In this document: in pieces, positions 46,563-58,407 of the stretch
Position numbering within the stretch: the first letter of the stretch is position 1
Layout: every line of letters begins with the position of its first letter
Assembly: GCA_911728435.2 (NCBI GenBank)
Contig: OU452201.1
Span: 1,116,001 to 1,180,000 of the forward strand
Length of the DNA: 64,000 bases
Direction: 5' to 3'
Source: Apoderus coryli
Lineage: Eukaryota; Arthropoda; Insecta; Coleoptera; Attelabidae
Made by a program: the position numbers and the translations under genes
The notes under the pieces: generated by a model
The model's database searches: none
Told to the model about the DNA's origin: nothing
What the model saw: only the letters and a program-made list of their open reading frames with translations

Positions 46563-46907
46563 CAGAGTGTTCCAGAATAAGGTGAATGATAAGTAACCAC
46601 AGATTCCAGAAATTAAAATAAAGTAATTTAACTTAACTTACCCCAGTTTCACACTGATAAATCTTGCAAATAACGGAGCAAAATAATTTGATTCTGCATT
46701 TTTAGTTCGTTAATTTGTCAGTTAAATATTATTGGAAACTTTGGTTAACAGTTCTCTATAGAGCTATGTTATGCTGAAATTTTACATATTCAAATCAATC
46801 TTAAAATAGTTTATTTTTTATGAGATTATACCAACCACTTGGTTCTAAGTTTAGTTTAGTCGTTAAATTGCATTATTTTGTGACTGGCAATCTGTTGGGA
46901 CACCCTG
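46563..46907. mobile_element. Tc1/mariner-type MITE (CAGRGTGTYCC ends)
   Basis: CAGAGTGTTCCAGAATAAG at 46,563 faces TTGGGACACCCTG ending at 46,907, with TA outside both (46,561-46,562 and 46,908-46,909). 345 bp, no transposase. CACCCTGTA-type ends also appear at about 6,935, 7,155 and 16,795, so related MITEs are common in this genome. Confidence 0.65.
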
Positions 46908-46909
46908 TA

Positions 46910-49872
46910 TACATCATTCAACCTTCACAACAGATGTATTTGAAAATTGGTAGGTATGATTATTATTTTAATAGTGACAAAGTTTTTTTTTATCTATTTC
47001 ATAAAATTTAAAAAACCATTATATCCTAGAAAATGTTAAATAATGAATTGCTTACTTTGCTTATTTGCAAGAACAGACAATATTATGTCCTTTTTTCCAA
47101 TTATTGTAGAATCCTTGGTAGGTTACTTTACTATTTGAAAAAAAAAAAACATTCCTGCCAATATTTTGAAATACATCTTCTTTGTACTTATTCATATTTT
47201 CCACAAACAATGGTAAACATCCTGAAACGCCTTTTAAGAGGTACGTATATAACTTATAATTATCTTTTACTTAAGTTCAGTTTATGCATGTATTTTGTAA
47301 AAGGTGATCAAACTTAAAAACTCTTTTTAAGTGTAAGAGCAATATTACTTTAATGATTTCGATACTATAGGGTAGTATAATAATATGACACTTCTTGTTA
47401 TTTTTGTGTAGGTAGGTAAAGAAAAAATATTGCTTGGTTTTCCTAACTTTTTTAATATTTTTAACATATTATATACAACTACTATGACTGCGTCAACAAT
47501 TTCATAATCCCAATTGATGCAGACGTTTTTGCGGACATCCGTAGTTTACTCACAAAAAACGCAAACAGTAATATAAACATATTTCTACCTGATGGTTTAC
47601 GTTTCTGAAATTTCTCAGTTTAAAATAAAGGAACATATTATTATTTATACTTCTGTCTAATATTTGGACTAGTTTCAAACAATCTTACTATTAAATTAGA
47701 AAACTAAGCAATATATTTATATATTTTTTACTCGTAGAAGTTTATTTTTTCTTTCTCATGTTTTATTATAAAATCTGGGGGCTCTTTATATTTTGAATAA
47801 CCTTTATTCGAATATTAAATATATACTTAGCAAACTTCTTAAATCAAAGCAATAATAATCTCAAAATTATAATTTACAATCTCATTATTAAAGTTCTTGT
47901 TTATCCGTCCAATTATAAGGATTGATTTGATTTTTAGAAGAAGATAAAAATACTCTTTAAATTTAGTTAATAATAATTGGTGCAATAAACAATATAATTT
48001 GAATTTGAGCCAAGTGCAATTGCTTGAAAATATAGAATATTTGTAGTAATCTCAATAATAATTGAATGTGTTAGGACTAGGGTTTGTTTTTTGAGGGGCG
48101 CTTTAATTTGTATATATATTGCATCCAAATGATATTAATTTTTGTTTTTTATAGATGAATCTAGCAGCAAAATAAATTCAAAAAATATTTACACACCTTA
48201 AGCGAGGTTCACAAAATTATGCGTTTATGTTTGATAGGTAAACTTTTGCGCGCCCAATATATTATTTTCAGTTTAATAAATAATTATTAGCAATAAAAAT
48301 AAATAATACTTTATTATCATGTTGTACTTATAAATATTTTATTAAATGATGATCGTATTTGAAACGTGAAATATATCTTATATACTTTATAAACTATCTT
48401 TTATATAGATAAATTATTATTATTAATTATTGCAAAAATATATTATAGAATGATTTATTAATTTCAGTCAATTTGACTTTACATTTTTGACGGCGATTTC
48501 AATAATAATGTTTTAATTTTTGAAACATTACCAAAATTTAAAAAAAATAGGTAGCTTAGTAATTATTATAAATATTGATTTGTCTTTATTTTATAGACAA
48601 AAATTTTACAATATTAGTTTGTAGAAATATTATAATTTATGTGTCATATTAATAATTAAATCTTTAATATTATTAAATGTTATTCATTTGTAAACATTGT
48701 TTTATTTATATACACCCGTATGTACCTTTTATTTAGTAAATACATAGAATAAGTAAGCTTCGCTATGGGATTTCTTGAAACTCGCGCAGATTTTGTGCGC
48801 ATCATAGTATTGTTCACAATATCAAACATGCGGGCAATAAATTCTGTACTGACAATTAAAATAGTACACATTTTCACATAAACGGAATATTTTCTAGCAA
48901 CTTTCGCAATAAAAAAAATATGTTTAATTTAAAAAAACTTTATTATAATAATATTTATTTCTGTCTCATTCGTACTCATGTACACAGACCCGTCGGTAGC
49001 CAAAAGTACAAAAATAAAAGTATAAAATACGTATGACTAATAATAAAAACATAATAATAACTACATAAATATCTACAAATCAACAATAAACAATTTAAAC
49101 AAAACAGAATGACATCATTGTACAACATTATTTAGTAATGTTTGCAAATGTGTTGTCAATTAGAATGTTTTTTACTCACCATATTATATTTATATGATAT
49201 ATGTATATGGGGTCTGACAAACCCTGATTATGTCCTGGAATACTTTGGCGATTTTTTAAGGAATTTGGGTGCGGTAAATATAATACGGTCTTTCTGGTTG
49301 CACCCCATTTTGCTGTGAGAAAGCTAAAAAGTTGGATCCTTGATCGCTCAGTATACCCCGCACATTAAGGCTAATTAAATTAATTTTTTTATTGTTTGAA
49401 ATATAATATCTTTCAAATATTCAACTTTACATGAATTGTGGTTTTGTGGTTAAAAAAATGCTAAGAAAAGTTTCTTGTAAGTGTTGATATAGTTTAGATC
49501 CAAGAAAATATACAGTTACGGCAAATTTCTTGAACTCACTTGTATATCTCCGACCTTTCAATGATTTCTTGGATAAATTATACTGCATAATAACAAAATT
49601 AGCCAAGCCTTCCTTAAAATTAGTTTTAACAAACTCAATATAATCTTATTTATCGAATGGTCTGTTCGAAATTTCCGGTAATTCTATCGAACTTTCTTTT
49701 AAGGTTCTGAACCTCCATTTTCAAGGCTTTTTTCTTGGATATTGCTCAGATATTCATGGAGATATTTGCAGTTGTTCTGTAATTTAGAATTTCATCTGAT
49801 ACCTACATGAAGATAGAATTTGTAGTTAAAAGGAGCTTACTATCTAAAGGGTTTTTTTCCAAATTCAAGTAA
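46910..49872. other. AT-rich intergenic stretch
   Basis: No coding sequence or RNA gene recognised; short open frames only. Base composition is among the most AT-rich of the window. Confidence 0.5.
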
Positions 49873-49980
49873 TCAAAAACCAGACATTTTCTCCTCAAAA
49901 TGTTCACTACAAACTTTGCGGTTAAACACTTTTTCCGGTTCGTTCGATATCAAGTCTATAACCTGCCAACGTTTTCCACC
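49873..49980 (-). pseudogene. THAP-domain fragment
   Basis: The minus strand reads GGKRWQVIDLIS, then EPEKVFNRKVCSEHFEEKMS before a stop. (N)xKVCSxHFxxxxF is the second half of the THAP C2CH zinc finger (last Cys and His). No first half was found upstream within a few hundred bases, so this is an isolated exon or relic. Confidence 0.5.
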
Positions 49981-50628
49981 CATTGAAGTTGCCTTGAAAA
50001 TTATTTAAAAAATATAGCTAAAACATTTTGTGTAGTTACATTACAATATCTTATTAACTTTCCAGTTTTGTGGCTGTTGTTACTACAATAATTTGGCATT
50101 GTCTTTCACCACACCAAAGATTTATGTAGGTACACAATTATTAATCTATGCTTTCACTAACAGTGAATTAAATAAACACTATTACACTATTGTTCTTAAA
50201 ACTAGAATTGAATAAATCTTATAACCAAATAACTAATAAAAATGGAAAAACGTTGAAAACTTTTTAGAAAATAGAATAAACGAATGTAAACAATCATTAA
50301 TATTCGTCCATATTGGAATTTTACCCAATTCGACTGCTTGCGCACAAAATAGCGCGAACGAACACAAAATCCCATCGAAATCGTCAAGTAAAACTTCTGG
50401 TTAGCGTAGCTTTCTTATTCTATGGTAAATATATGAATTTGTCTCTGGGATTAAATATAATACATCTACGTGGCCATAAAGAGGTTAGATAGGACCAAAA
50501 TACAAAAAGTTAGCACGTGAAAAAAACTTAAATATTGCAATAACGCAGTTTTGTAAATACAAACTTTGGTTGTAAGATTTTACCGTTTTCGAATAATTAT
50601 TAATAAAATAAAACTACTGTTTGATATG

Positions 50629-50634
50629 TTTATT
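50629..50634 (-). terminator. Poly(A) signal for the GGT-family gene
   Basis: AATAAA on the minus strand about 200 bp after the stop codon, within an AT-rich 3' UTR. Confidence 0.6.
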
Positions 50635-50836
50635 AATTACAAATAGCTTTAATATTAATAATATTTCATAATATACATACAATTAAGACAGAATTGAAAC
50701 AAAATATAGAAGAGTAAACTGACGTGGCAGTTATTTCAATATCAAACTGATCACAATACTGTATTTATGTTAAAAAATCTTTTTTGGAATCTACTTATTA
50801 GTCACAGCCAAATGAAATATTAAAAAGTAAATTACG

Positions 50837-53800
50837 TTAAAATCGGCTGGCAATACCACCACCTCTGCTATCAGCATGTGAACTCAATTCATCTCCAAAT
50901 TTCTCAACCACATTGATAGCGGAATATGGTTCAGGCATTGCAACCATATTTGAAGATAGTGTTTGCAAATATTTTAAGGCGTCCTCGCTAAAAGCTGGTA
51001 TGTGAGACCCTGAAACAACTATGAAGTACTGGTTGTTTCTGAAAAATACGAACTAAGGCTCACCTTCCATACCCACGGTGCTATTTTCCAAAATATAAAA
51101 TCGTGGCGCTTCCACTATTTGTGTTCCGTTCTGCTGACCTATCGCAACAGCAGTAATTAGCTGAATGGCCGTCGCTAGATTAGCTGCACCGGTCACTATT
51201 CGTCTCTTACAAATGTATCGGCTATCTGTTATAATCAAAGGTAATCTACTACATGGTTTCGACTTATTCTTCACATCCAAAACGTAGCCATGGTCAGTCA
51301 TTTCTTCAGAACCAAAAAATGCATACATGCCCCTAGAGAAACCCGAAACTTTTTATCTATTTTTTTCTGCATGTCGTCTAGAATGATGATTTGAAATAAT
51401 AGTGTGGTTTATAAATTCGGCAGGACGGGAAGAAAACTAGTAGCTAGGCCATGCAAGATCCTATTTCCCAACCCCTGTTTGATCCCTAATTTTGAGCATT
51501 TTAAACGCTTCTTTCTCGATGGTGAATGTCCCACAAAAACGTACTGGCGGACAGATATGTCCCTCGATCATATATGCGACCTTTAACCTGTCAGGCTTGT
51601 CTAATTCAAGGTTTACAATTTCAACTGAGAATGGGGAGTAATTACGGGACAGAATCTATTAGAAAAGTTATACTTACATTGTAAGAGCCACATAGTTCTC
51701 ATTTTTATCAATTACAGCTACATTAGTATTGGTCCCTTCATGAAAATGTCCGCTTACATTCCTATCAATGTAGAACTGTTGTGTTACTTCCGCTATTTTA
51801 TAATTATAATCCGGTAAAAAAGTATCGATTAATGTGAAATTGAGACTATCAATTTCTTTCAAACTGTCTGCAAGTAATTGCCCTGTTGAAGCGTTTGAGT
51901 ATGATATGAAAATGTCGTAGTCACGAAAAATTGTTTTAACAGACGTTGACTCTTTTGCTCTGTAATACCCTGGATCTACGTAACTGTAAAGCTCTGCAAT
52001 GAATTTATAACGATATTAATATGGGTAATATAATGATAGTGGACCAAACGCCTAATTACCTTTTTCTGGTATGTTTGCAATAGTCTCTAATGTTTTACTC
52101 AAAGCTTCATGGTTAACTATTTGTCCAGGCTCTAAGCGCCCATACAAATCTTCTGCGTGAGCTTTGTTTATTGCTTGCACTAACATTTTAGATACTAGAT
52201 AGCCATCCCTAAATTAAACCAACACAAGTGAAAACGTTTATTACATAATAAAGACCCACGCACCTGGCTAAATTGACTGAAGGTTCAACCAATTCTTTCC
52301 AAGGTACTGTACCATATTGCTGATGTACATACGCTAGTCCCAAAACTAATCGAGGCAATTCCTTTGCAGATTCATTGAGTCCACTGAAATCTACTAAAGT
52401 AGGTGGTAGTCGGGTCTTGTGACTATACGTTAATAATTGCCCTTCACTAAAACATTAATGAAAAGGATATCTATGGAAATTAGAAACGGTATTACTTACG
52501 CATCTAAACCAGTAAGATGTGGTGCAACAACAGCTAGACAAAATGCGCTAGCAATTGCTGCATCAACAGCATTCCCATTACGTTTTAAAATTGATGTACC
52601 AATTTGGGAACATTCTAGACTATCTGTAGAAACACTACCATGAGGAACAACCTGAAATTCACATTTTATTTTCAAAATAATAATAGCTTAGGTTCCTATA
52701 ATAATTGTTTACCTGATAATCCCCATAATAGATTTGAATAAACAGTGCTAAAGTAATGACTACTGTTAGTGTTCCAAAAGCAATATTGACAAATTTAAGA
52801 CCGCCGATATAGTCATCACCACATTTGTACCAGCTATTTGTTTTAGTTCCCGTTTTTAATGGGATATCTTCTCTAGTGGTCTCATCAGTTTCTACAAAAC
52901 AAATGTAGTACTTGCAAATTTAAATAGAATTATTAGGAGTAATTCATAAATTCTATTCCAATAGTTATGGCGAAATATCAAAATTTTGCAGTATTTTTTC
53001 AACCCATAGTAAAGCTCATTTGTGGGGTTTTACTAAATAATATTAAGACTGAACCCTATAGTGTATATCGTAGTACTTCCTTTACGCTCAAACATTGTTC
53101 TCCTTTATTACTGTGTTATTCTATCCAAAAACGAGCAATCTCTATGGTGCATGATGATTGGTTGACCTGTTGCTTCAAATCAGAGGTACACAGAGGAAAT
53201 GTGGGTGTATCTCTTTTTTTATTGATTCTATTAAGGCAAATATCAAGCATAGTTTCCGAACCGATTCCTCCCTTAGCTATTTTCGCTTGGACTAATGGGC
53301 CACGACGTTTCGAGGCCACAGACCAGGAAGAATTATTAAACGCTTACTTACAGAGTCAGTCCATATCAAGACCTACAACCTTAGCTTTCAAAATCAGTTG
53401 TAGGAATTATTTTAATTGATTTCCTTCAGAAGGGTAAAACCATCACTGGTTACGAAGTTATTGCAAAGTTTGAAACACGGAATGATGGAAAAAGACTCTA
53501 TTTGGACAGACAAAATTCCGATTTCAACATCCGGTCATTGCGATTACTTAAACAACGAATTGAAGTGAAAAGGATGTTTTTGGCGACATCTAGTTTTCGT
53601 TGGTAGTACGCCGAGTGAACAACAGTTCCTATATCGACTGCCTGGGAGGTCACTGACCCCATAAAGCAACCACCAACACATAGACGCGCCGATACTCCCT
53701 TAAGCGGGACGGCCTATATTTGGAATGGGCTTGTTTAACAAAACAAGACTTATATTCCGAGAATTAATAATAATAATCTTTATTGGCCATTAATCAATAT

Positions 53801-56406
53801 AAAGTATATACATTGGCAAGTCATAAATAAACGAATAATTTGTATTGAACATGTCACGTTATAATAAATAAAATCTTAAACGCTATCATTACAACGACAA
53901 AAAAACAGAGAAAGAGATTTAACGAATGAGGCATCCAGGAGCGGCACTCTGTAACAAAATAGGGATAGAGATTCCCTTCGCTTCGCTATTTCGTACTCTG
54001 TAACCAGATTCGGTATTTTCCGTGTCTAGCTGAGCATGACCGAAGGGGCGATAGAGAAGCGAATGATAGAGACAACTTGAAAGGTGTTTCTATGATCCTT
54101 CTGTCTCAGTCTATTCAATCCATGCATGAGTTTTTTATCTTTCTTCATTCAATGGCAATAAAATGAAAAGAGGTTAGGTTATGGTTGTTTGTATTATGAA
54201 TTTCAGGTGATATTATTTATTTTTTAGGTAAACTTCTTACAATAATTATAAACATTTATCGCGAAAAAGGTATAAAGGTAAGCATTTAATTTAAGACATT
54301 TTAACAAATATCATTTTTGAGTGCGATCAAAATTTGTAAACAATGGTAGCAACCTAAGTATCTACCACTTTAAACTGTAAATTATTAATTAGGGATAGAT
54401 ACTTAGCTATGTATGCATAGAGAATTGTAATAATATTAGTGTATCTATAAAACAAATTATAGGTCTTTATTTAGACAAAAATAATAAAACGCCTATCATC
54501 ATGTAGACTAAATCCTTTTTCTAGCTCTATTTTCATGAATTCTTGCTATATTGTCGATTTTGTTACAACAAATCTTTGCAGTGGCAACATTTTTAACAAT
54601 CATATATACAACGCTTTTTGTAAAACCAAATAAAGAACTACTAAACACTATCAATCTATTAAGATTAAGCCCAAAATACAAAGTAAAATAAACACAGGAA
54701 ATGTGAGGTTAATGTCAATTAAATATCTTCTTATTTTTGTATTTTTTCATGGCTTTAAGCAAATTTGTCGTATGTTTTCTAGACGCTTAGTAGTATTTTC
54801 TCTGTCCGATTGAGAAACACGAAGCTTAGCGAACTATTACCGAGGCTATAAGGATTCGCTTATAGAGTACCGATAATGAAGTAATAGCGATCCTTATCGC
54901 TTGCTTATTCTCTATCTCTATCCTTAAAATTCATATTACAGAGTGCCGCTCCTGGAGACATCCAGCAGCGCAATTCACATCATACTAGAGCAGAACTGAA
55001 CAAACTCTTGTAGAGTATAAAAACAATTTTCAACTAGAAATAATTTCAGTCTGCTCTTAAAAACATTCTCAGTTGCTGAGTTTTTGATAGAAGAGGGCAA
55101 CATGTTGAAATAGCTTATGCCAGAGCAATGCGGCGACTTCCTGTAAAACTCATGATAGTGCCTAGGTAATAGTAGTTGGTTTCGACCCCTAGTAGCGTAA
55201 CCATGTCGCGAGCCATTCACTGGAAACAAAGCTCGATTCTTAAATATATAAGGAAGTAATTTAAAGAGATAAATGCAGACCACTGTTAGCATCCTTTCAC
55301 TTTTAAAAGTGCCCGGACAAGAGAAGACGAATGGCAGACCAAAGATAGTCCGCAATATCCGCTTCTGAATCACAAACACCCGACTCACTTCACAAGACCT
55401 GCCCCAGGATACTATATTATATGAAATTGCAGAGTACACAAGAGAATAATATATTGTTATTAGGGCTGCAGTATTCATATGACCCCTCAGAGAATAAATT
55501 AAGTAAGCCTGTTGGGATAGCTTACCACATACATCTAGGTGATGTAGCCAAGTCAATTTATCATCAACAGTCACACCCAAGATCTTCACAGACTGCTCGT
55601 AATGTAGATGAAATCTTTCCTTGACGAATTTTAGGGTCCCTGTCCGTTATGATTAAAGATGTATCATCCGCGTACATAAATGGTCTTGCAAATGTAAGCC
55701 GCTGAGTCAAGTCATTAACAAATAAAAGGAAAAGAAGGGGGCCCAGGACACTTCCCTGAGGAGTGCCGATATTAATGTCCTCATAATCAGATAACTCTGA
55801 GTCTATCCTGACACGAAATATATACTATACTTTCACCAGACGGCCGTCTGGTGAAAGTATAGTGGTTGACAAACTCTCGGAATAAGTCTTGTTTTGTTAA
55901 ACAAGCCCATTCCAACGAATTGAAGTTGGAATTCTTTTCTCATCCGACACATTCACCAGACTTAGCCCCTATCGCCTACCATTTGTTTCGTCATTCAGAA
56001 GTAAAAATGTTTGACGAGCTTGACGAATCGCACTATAAAAATGGTACCACTACATGAAAGCACCGTTGTAAAAATTACTCTTGAAACAGATGTTATTGAA
56101 AAAGAAATTCACCAAAAATATGTTCTTCTTTATCAAACCAGAAACTGTTCTGCCGCCCTCGTATACATATAACAATCTGCTTTAAATTCTGCATCATTCA
56201 CGATGTTAAAAGTTTCAGCACTAGATTAAGAAAAGGCCTAGGTACTTACTTCATCAAAAGTTTTGAAATATTCCAAAAATATTGAAATAAGAAAAACAGC
56301 TGACAATACCTACACAAAACTGGTTATGTCACAAATCAGAAATTAAATATAACAAAATGACTTTCTTACCGCCTTGAAATGTAGTTTCATTTGTCTTGAC
56401 TGACAT
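50837..56406 (-). CDS. Gamma-glutamyltransferase-family membrane protein, eight exons
   Basis: Exons in gene order: 56,406-56,370, 52,891-52,713, 52,651-52,500, 52,446-52,264, 52,208-52,060, 51,993-51,678, 51,332-51,064 and 51,009-50,837, in total 1,458 nt (485 residues plus stop), all junctions GT/AG and in phase. Residues 1-45 are cytosolic-type, 46-68 (FVNIAFGTLTVVITLALFIQ..) one membrane span, as in GGT anchors. SQIGTSILKRNGNAVDAAIA near 90 is the family block. HEGTNTNVAVIDKNENYVAL near 322 corresponds to the autoprocessing site: the Thr is kept, but the usual T-[STA]-H reads TNT. The usual SGIGGG glycines after the first block and the later SGG oxyanion-type motif (here TGAANLATAI) are not conserved. 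It is also shorter than typical GGTs (about 560-580). GGTs cleave extracellular glutathione; this copy may be non-catalytic. It resembles insect genes annotated GGT-like or SSD14-like. Confidence 0.85.
53390..53640 (+). pseudogene. mariner transposase relic, left part
   Basis: Reads VVGIILIDFLQKGKTITGYE, the block just after the first catalytic aspartate of mariner transposases (VFWDxxGIILIDFLQKGKTI). The next ~40 residues are degenerate. The right part of the same transposase resumes at 55,885, so about 2.2 kb of later insertions separate them. Lies in intron 1 of the GGT-family gene. Confidence 0.65.
53720..53764 (-). repeat. Inverted copy of mariner segment (partner at 55,873-55,914)
   Basis: TTGGAATGGGCTTGTTTAAC onward for about 43 bp is the reverse complement of 55,873-55,914, with a 2-bp indel. 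The partner copy is part of the mariner coding region, so this copy arose by inverted duplication at the LINE insertion. Confidence 0.85.
53936..54954. mobile_element. 1,019-bp non-autonomous DNA transposon with 19-bp TIRs
   Basis: CAGGAGCGGCACTCTGTAA at 53,936 and its exact reverse complement ending at 54,954. Flanks GAGGCATC (53,928-53,935) and GAGACATC (54,955-54,962) differ by one base, giving an 8-bp target duplication (9 bp if the next C is counted). It sits in the 3' UTR of the LINE, so it inserted after it. No coding is visible. An 8-bp duplication with CAG-type ends fits hAT or P; a 9-bp count would fit MULE elements. Confidence 0.8.
54975..55800 (-). pseudogene. RT C-terminal ORF of the nested LINE
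   Basis: The 204-codon frame at 54,975-55,589 encodes the thumb and C-terminal part (LGVTVDDKLTWLHHLDVCGK, YNIVSWGRSCEVSRVFVIQK, GYATRGRNQLLLPR). Upstream to about 55,800 a second frame carries motifs B and C, with a break near 55,600. Closely similar to residues 190-349 of the element at the window start. Confidence 0.8.
55824..55863. repeat. Perfect 40-bp palindrome at LINE/mariner junction
   Basis: The sequence centred on CGGCCG (55,841-55,846) reads identically on both strands from 55,824 to 55,863; each half is ACTATACTTTCACCAGACGG or its complement. It lies exactly where the truncated LINE meets mariner sequence. Confidence 0.95.
55873..56060 (+). pseudogene. mariner transposase relic, right part
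   Basis: Reads NELKLEFFSHPTHSPDLAPI then AYHLFRHSEVKMFDELDESH. SHPTHSPDLAPIAYHLF corresponds to the conserved PHPPYSPDLAPSDYHLF block that contains the last catalytic aspartate region of mariners. The Asp in SPDLAP is present, but the S-D in PSDY reads IA. Confidence 0.75.
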
Positions 56407-56813
56407 TCTTTTACTTCTTTAAGCGTAATATACACTGCGTAATGAATGTGTTTATTTTACAAATAACATTAATAACTGTAAAATAGATATTGTTTACGAA
56501 GTTAAGCCAACATATTATATAGGTATATGTAGTAAAGTAAGATTATGTGCTGTTAGTTTTCTTACTGGTAAATTCAACCAAGCATGTAGTCATGGAAGTA
56601 GTTTTAGTTAGTAGATAGTGTAAAGTATCTACCTATTATTTTTGTTTATAATGCATTATTATTATATAAGATAAGTGACCCTAATTTTGACAGTGTCCGT
56701 ATATTTGACTGGTTTTATCGTAAATGTAAAAATTAAGTATACGGCCTGCCATTTGCTAGACTATTGACTGATACCGATATCTTTCGTTTCTTTTGCATAC
56801 AAATAACCCCTGC

Positions 56814-56827
56814 TTTCCCGCCAAATA
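56814..56827 (-). promoter_or_regulatory. E2F-like motif (TTTCCCGCCAAATA)
   Basis: Matches the E2F core GGCGGGAAA on the minus strand, about 410 bp upstream of the GGT-family start codon. A second site in the opposite orientation is at 56,960. Motif match only. Confidence 0.3.
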
Positions 56828-56922
56828 TTGCCTGACTCGTCAAAACATCACTTGTAATGTGTACCACAAAACATACCCTTTTAGAATACGAACTGCAATG
56901 TTAACAATTGGAAGTAAAAGAA

Positions 56923-56935
56923 GCGCCATCTATTG
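56923..56935 (-). promoter_or_regulatory. CTCF-like motif (CAATAGATGGCGC)
   Basis: The reverse complement contains ATAGATGGCGC, close to the insect CTCF core AG(A/G)TGGCGC. It lies between the GGT-family 5' end and the THAP gene. Motif match only. Confidence 0.3.
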
Positions 56936-56959
56936 ATGTGTCGCATACTCATAAATTAG

Positions 56960-56975
56960 TTTTGGCGGGAAATTT
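56960..56975 (+). promoter_or_regulatory. E2F-like motif (TTTTGGCGGGAAATTT)
   Basis: Near-consensus TTTGGCGGGAAA, opposite in orientation to the site at 56,814-56,827 and 147 bp away. Could regulate either neighbour, or be chance. Confidence 0.3.
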
Positions 56976-57014
56976 AAAATAATATTAGTGAGGAATATTT
57001 CAAATAAATTTTAA

Positions 57015-57135
57015 TAGTAACATATTATGGTGCGACTATTAATTATAGTTTTTCAAAAAATTATTCAAACGAGATATTGTTCAAAATATTTTTGAAAAAC
57101 TACAAAAAATGTTGCACCATTATATGTTACACGAC
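57015..57135. repeat. Small foldback sequence
   Basis: TAACATATTATGGTGCGAC and, further in, TAGTTTTTCAAAAA face their imperfect complements near 57,085-57,130. The unit is ~120 bp, MITE-like and non-coding. Confidence 0.5.
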
Positions 57136-57276
57136 AAAACATTAATGGGATCGAAAAAAAAACAATTATTATTATAAAACATTTATTATTAAAATAGAAA
57201 CGCACAATTAGCAATATTAGTTTACATTTTAATTTAGTCAAAAAGTAGATAGTAGGTACCCAATAAAGTTTATAAT

Positions 57277-57829
57277 TTAAAAACATAAATAAAATAACAG
57301 GCAGCTTGGACTAGTTACGTTCTTGGAATATTCTTTCGATGTGCTAGGGCTAGGCATATCATCGATGACCATGGGGTAACTTATACTAGGGTCACCTACG
57401 GATTCCTTTGATGTGGTAGGTCCAGTACTTATGTCTATGTCACAAGTAGAGGGTTCCAATTTTCTTCGTTATGGACCAGGTGCCTCCTCTATAAATTCAA
57501 TTATTTCATAAAAACATGTACCACTTTTAATAGAGGTGCGTGGTTTTCTTACCTGTATTAAGATGTAATATTGGTGTTGCATTCCATTTAAGGTCTCTTC
57601 GACACCCAAACTGTAAATCATCCGGAACAAAATGTTTCGCACACACTAGATAACTTTTAAGTAGTTTATCAAAGGGAATGTTAAATAAACGGGGGTTGTT
57701 TAGATTTGCCAACCACTTTATTAGCATTTCTGGTTCTTTATTAGGGTTCGGAAATCGGAAAAAACTACCATTCTTAGTCTCACAGTTGGGAACACAACAT
57801 TTTTTTTGCCGGCCGAACTTCTCGAACAA
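57277..57829 (-). CDS. THAP-domain protein gene, partial model
   Basis: Exon 57,829-57,553 starts at an ATG and encodes a full THAP finger: CCVPNCETKNGSFFRFPNP (first Cys pair), then LIKWLANLNNPRLF (conserved Trp), SYLVCAKHFVPDDLQFG (Cys and His) and NATPILHL (AVPTIF-like box). A GTAAGA donor follows. A candidate next exon (from about 57,491) carries a Ser/Thr-rich region ending at 57,277, but an in-frame TAA near its beginning means either a different acceptor or decay. THAP proteins bind DNA as transcription factors or as domesticated/active transposases. No catalytic domain is visible here. Confidence 0.65.
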
Positions 57830-58407
57830 AAAGAGCCATAATAATTAAAATAGCACACACTGAACGCAATTTTTATGCACAATTTACAACTAAACAAACT
57901 TTTAAACAAGACTCGCACTCTTTTTTCAAACTCTTAACGCAAAAAATCATATTAAGACTTGAAATTATGCCACACCCTTTTGTGGAAAATACGACTATAA
58001 CATATGTTTTGTGGGTATAAAATAGGGGGATGTTTAAAAAAAATTTTTTTTGGCGGCACCTAGCGATAGGAAGTCAAACTAAGCGTAGTAGAATAGACAG
58101 TTTTCTTCACTTTTCGTTTGCAGCGCCTCTCGTGACTGGCCGCATAGTTAAAAACAGTGTTCCAGTCTCTGCCATTTAAGTTAATCTTCTAAGGGGGTAT
58201 GTTTTGTGATGTGTACGTGCAGAGTGCAACATCATTACATGTGTGGGTAAATTAGGGTGAGTGGAAAACGCGAAGCTTTTTAATTGTTACGTATAATATT
58301 ACTATTCACATGGGGACTTTTCTGCTGTATTATTTAGCACTTTGGGAGTCTTAAAATTAATTTTTTACTGCAAATACACTCATATTCCTTACTATTCGAT
58401 CATTATT

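Larger units (their letters stand above)
53766..55823 (-). mobile_element. Non-LTR retrotransposon nested in mariner (same family as 1-1.4 kb)
   Basis: The 3' end is on the left, with GGCCAATAAAG followed by ATT repeats (read on the + strand as AATAATAATAATCTTTATTGG at about 53,767). The body codes an RT: GTPQGSVLGPLLFLLFVNDL (motif B) and FMYADDTSL (motif C) near 55,640-55,770, then the thumb and C-terminus. It is 5'-truncated just upstream of motif B, and its 3' UTR is split by a TIR element at 53,936-54,954. Confidence 0.85.

Noticed and set aside
51404..51586. 60-codon + strand ORF inside the GGT-family gene
   Set aside because: It lies in an intron of the minus-strand gene and has no recognisable motif.
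52967..53419. 150-codon + strand ORF
   Set aside because: No recognisable domain; it spans intronic DNA and runs out of frame into the mariner relic.
53936..54954. Assigning the TIR element firmly to hAT
   Set aside because: The duplication can be read as 8 or 9 bp and there is no transposase; the superfamily is left open.
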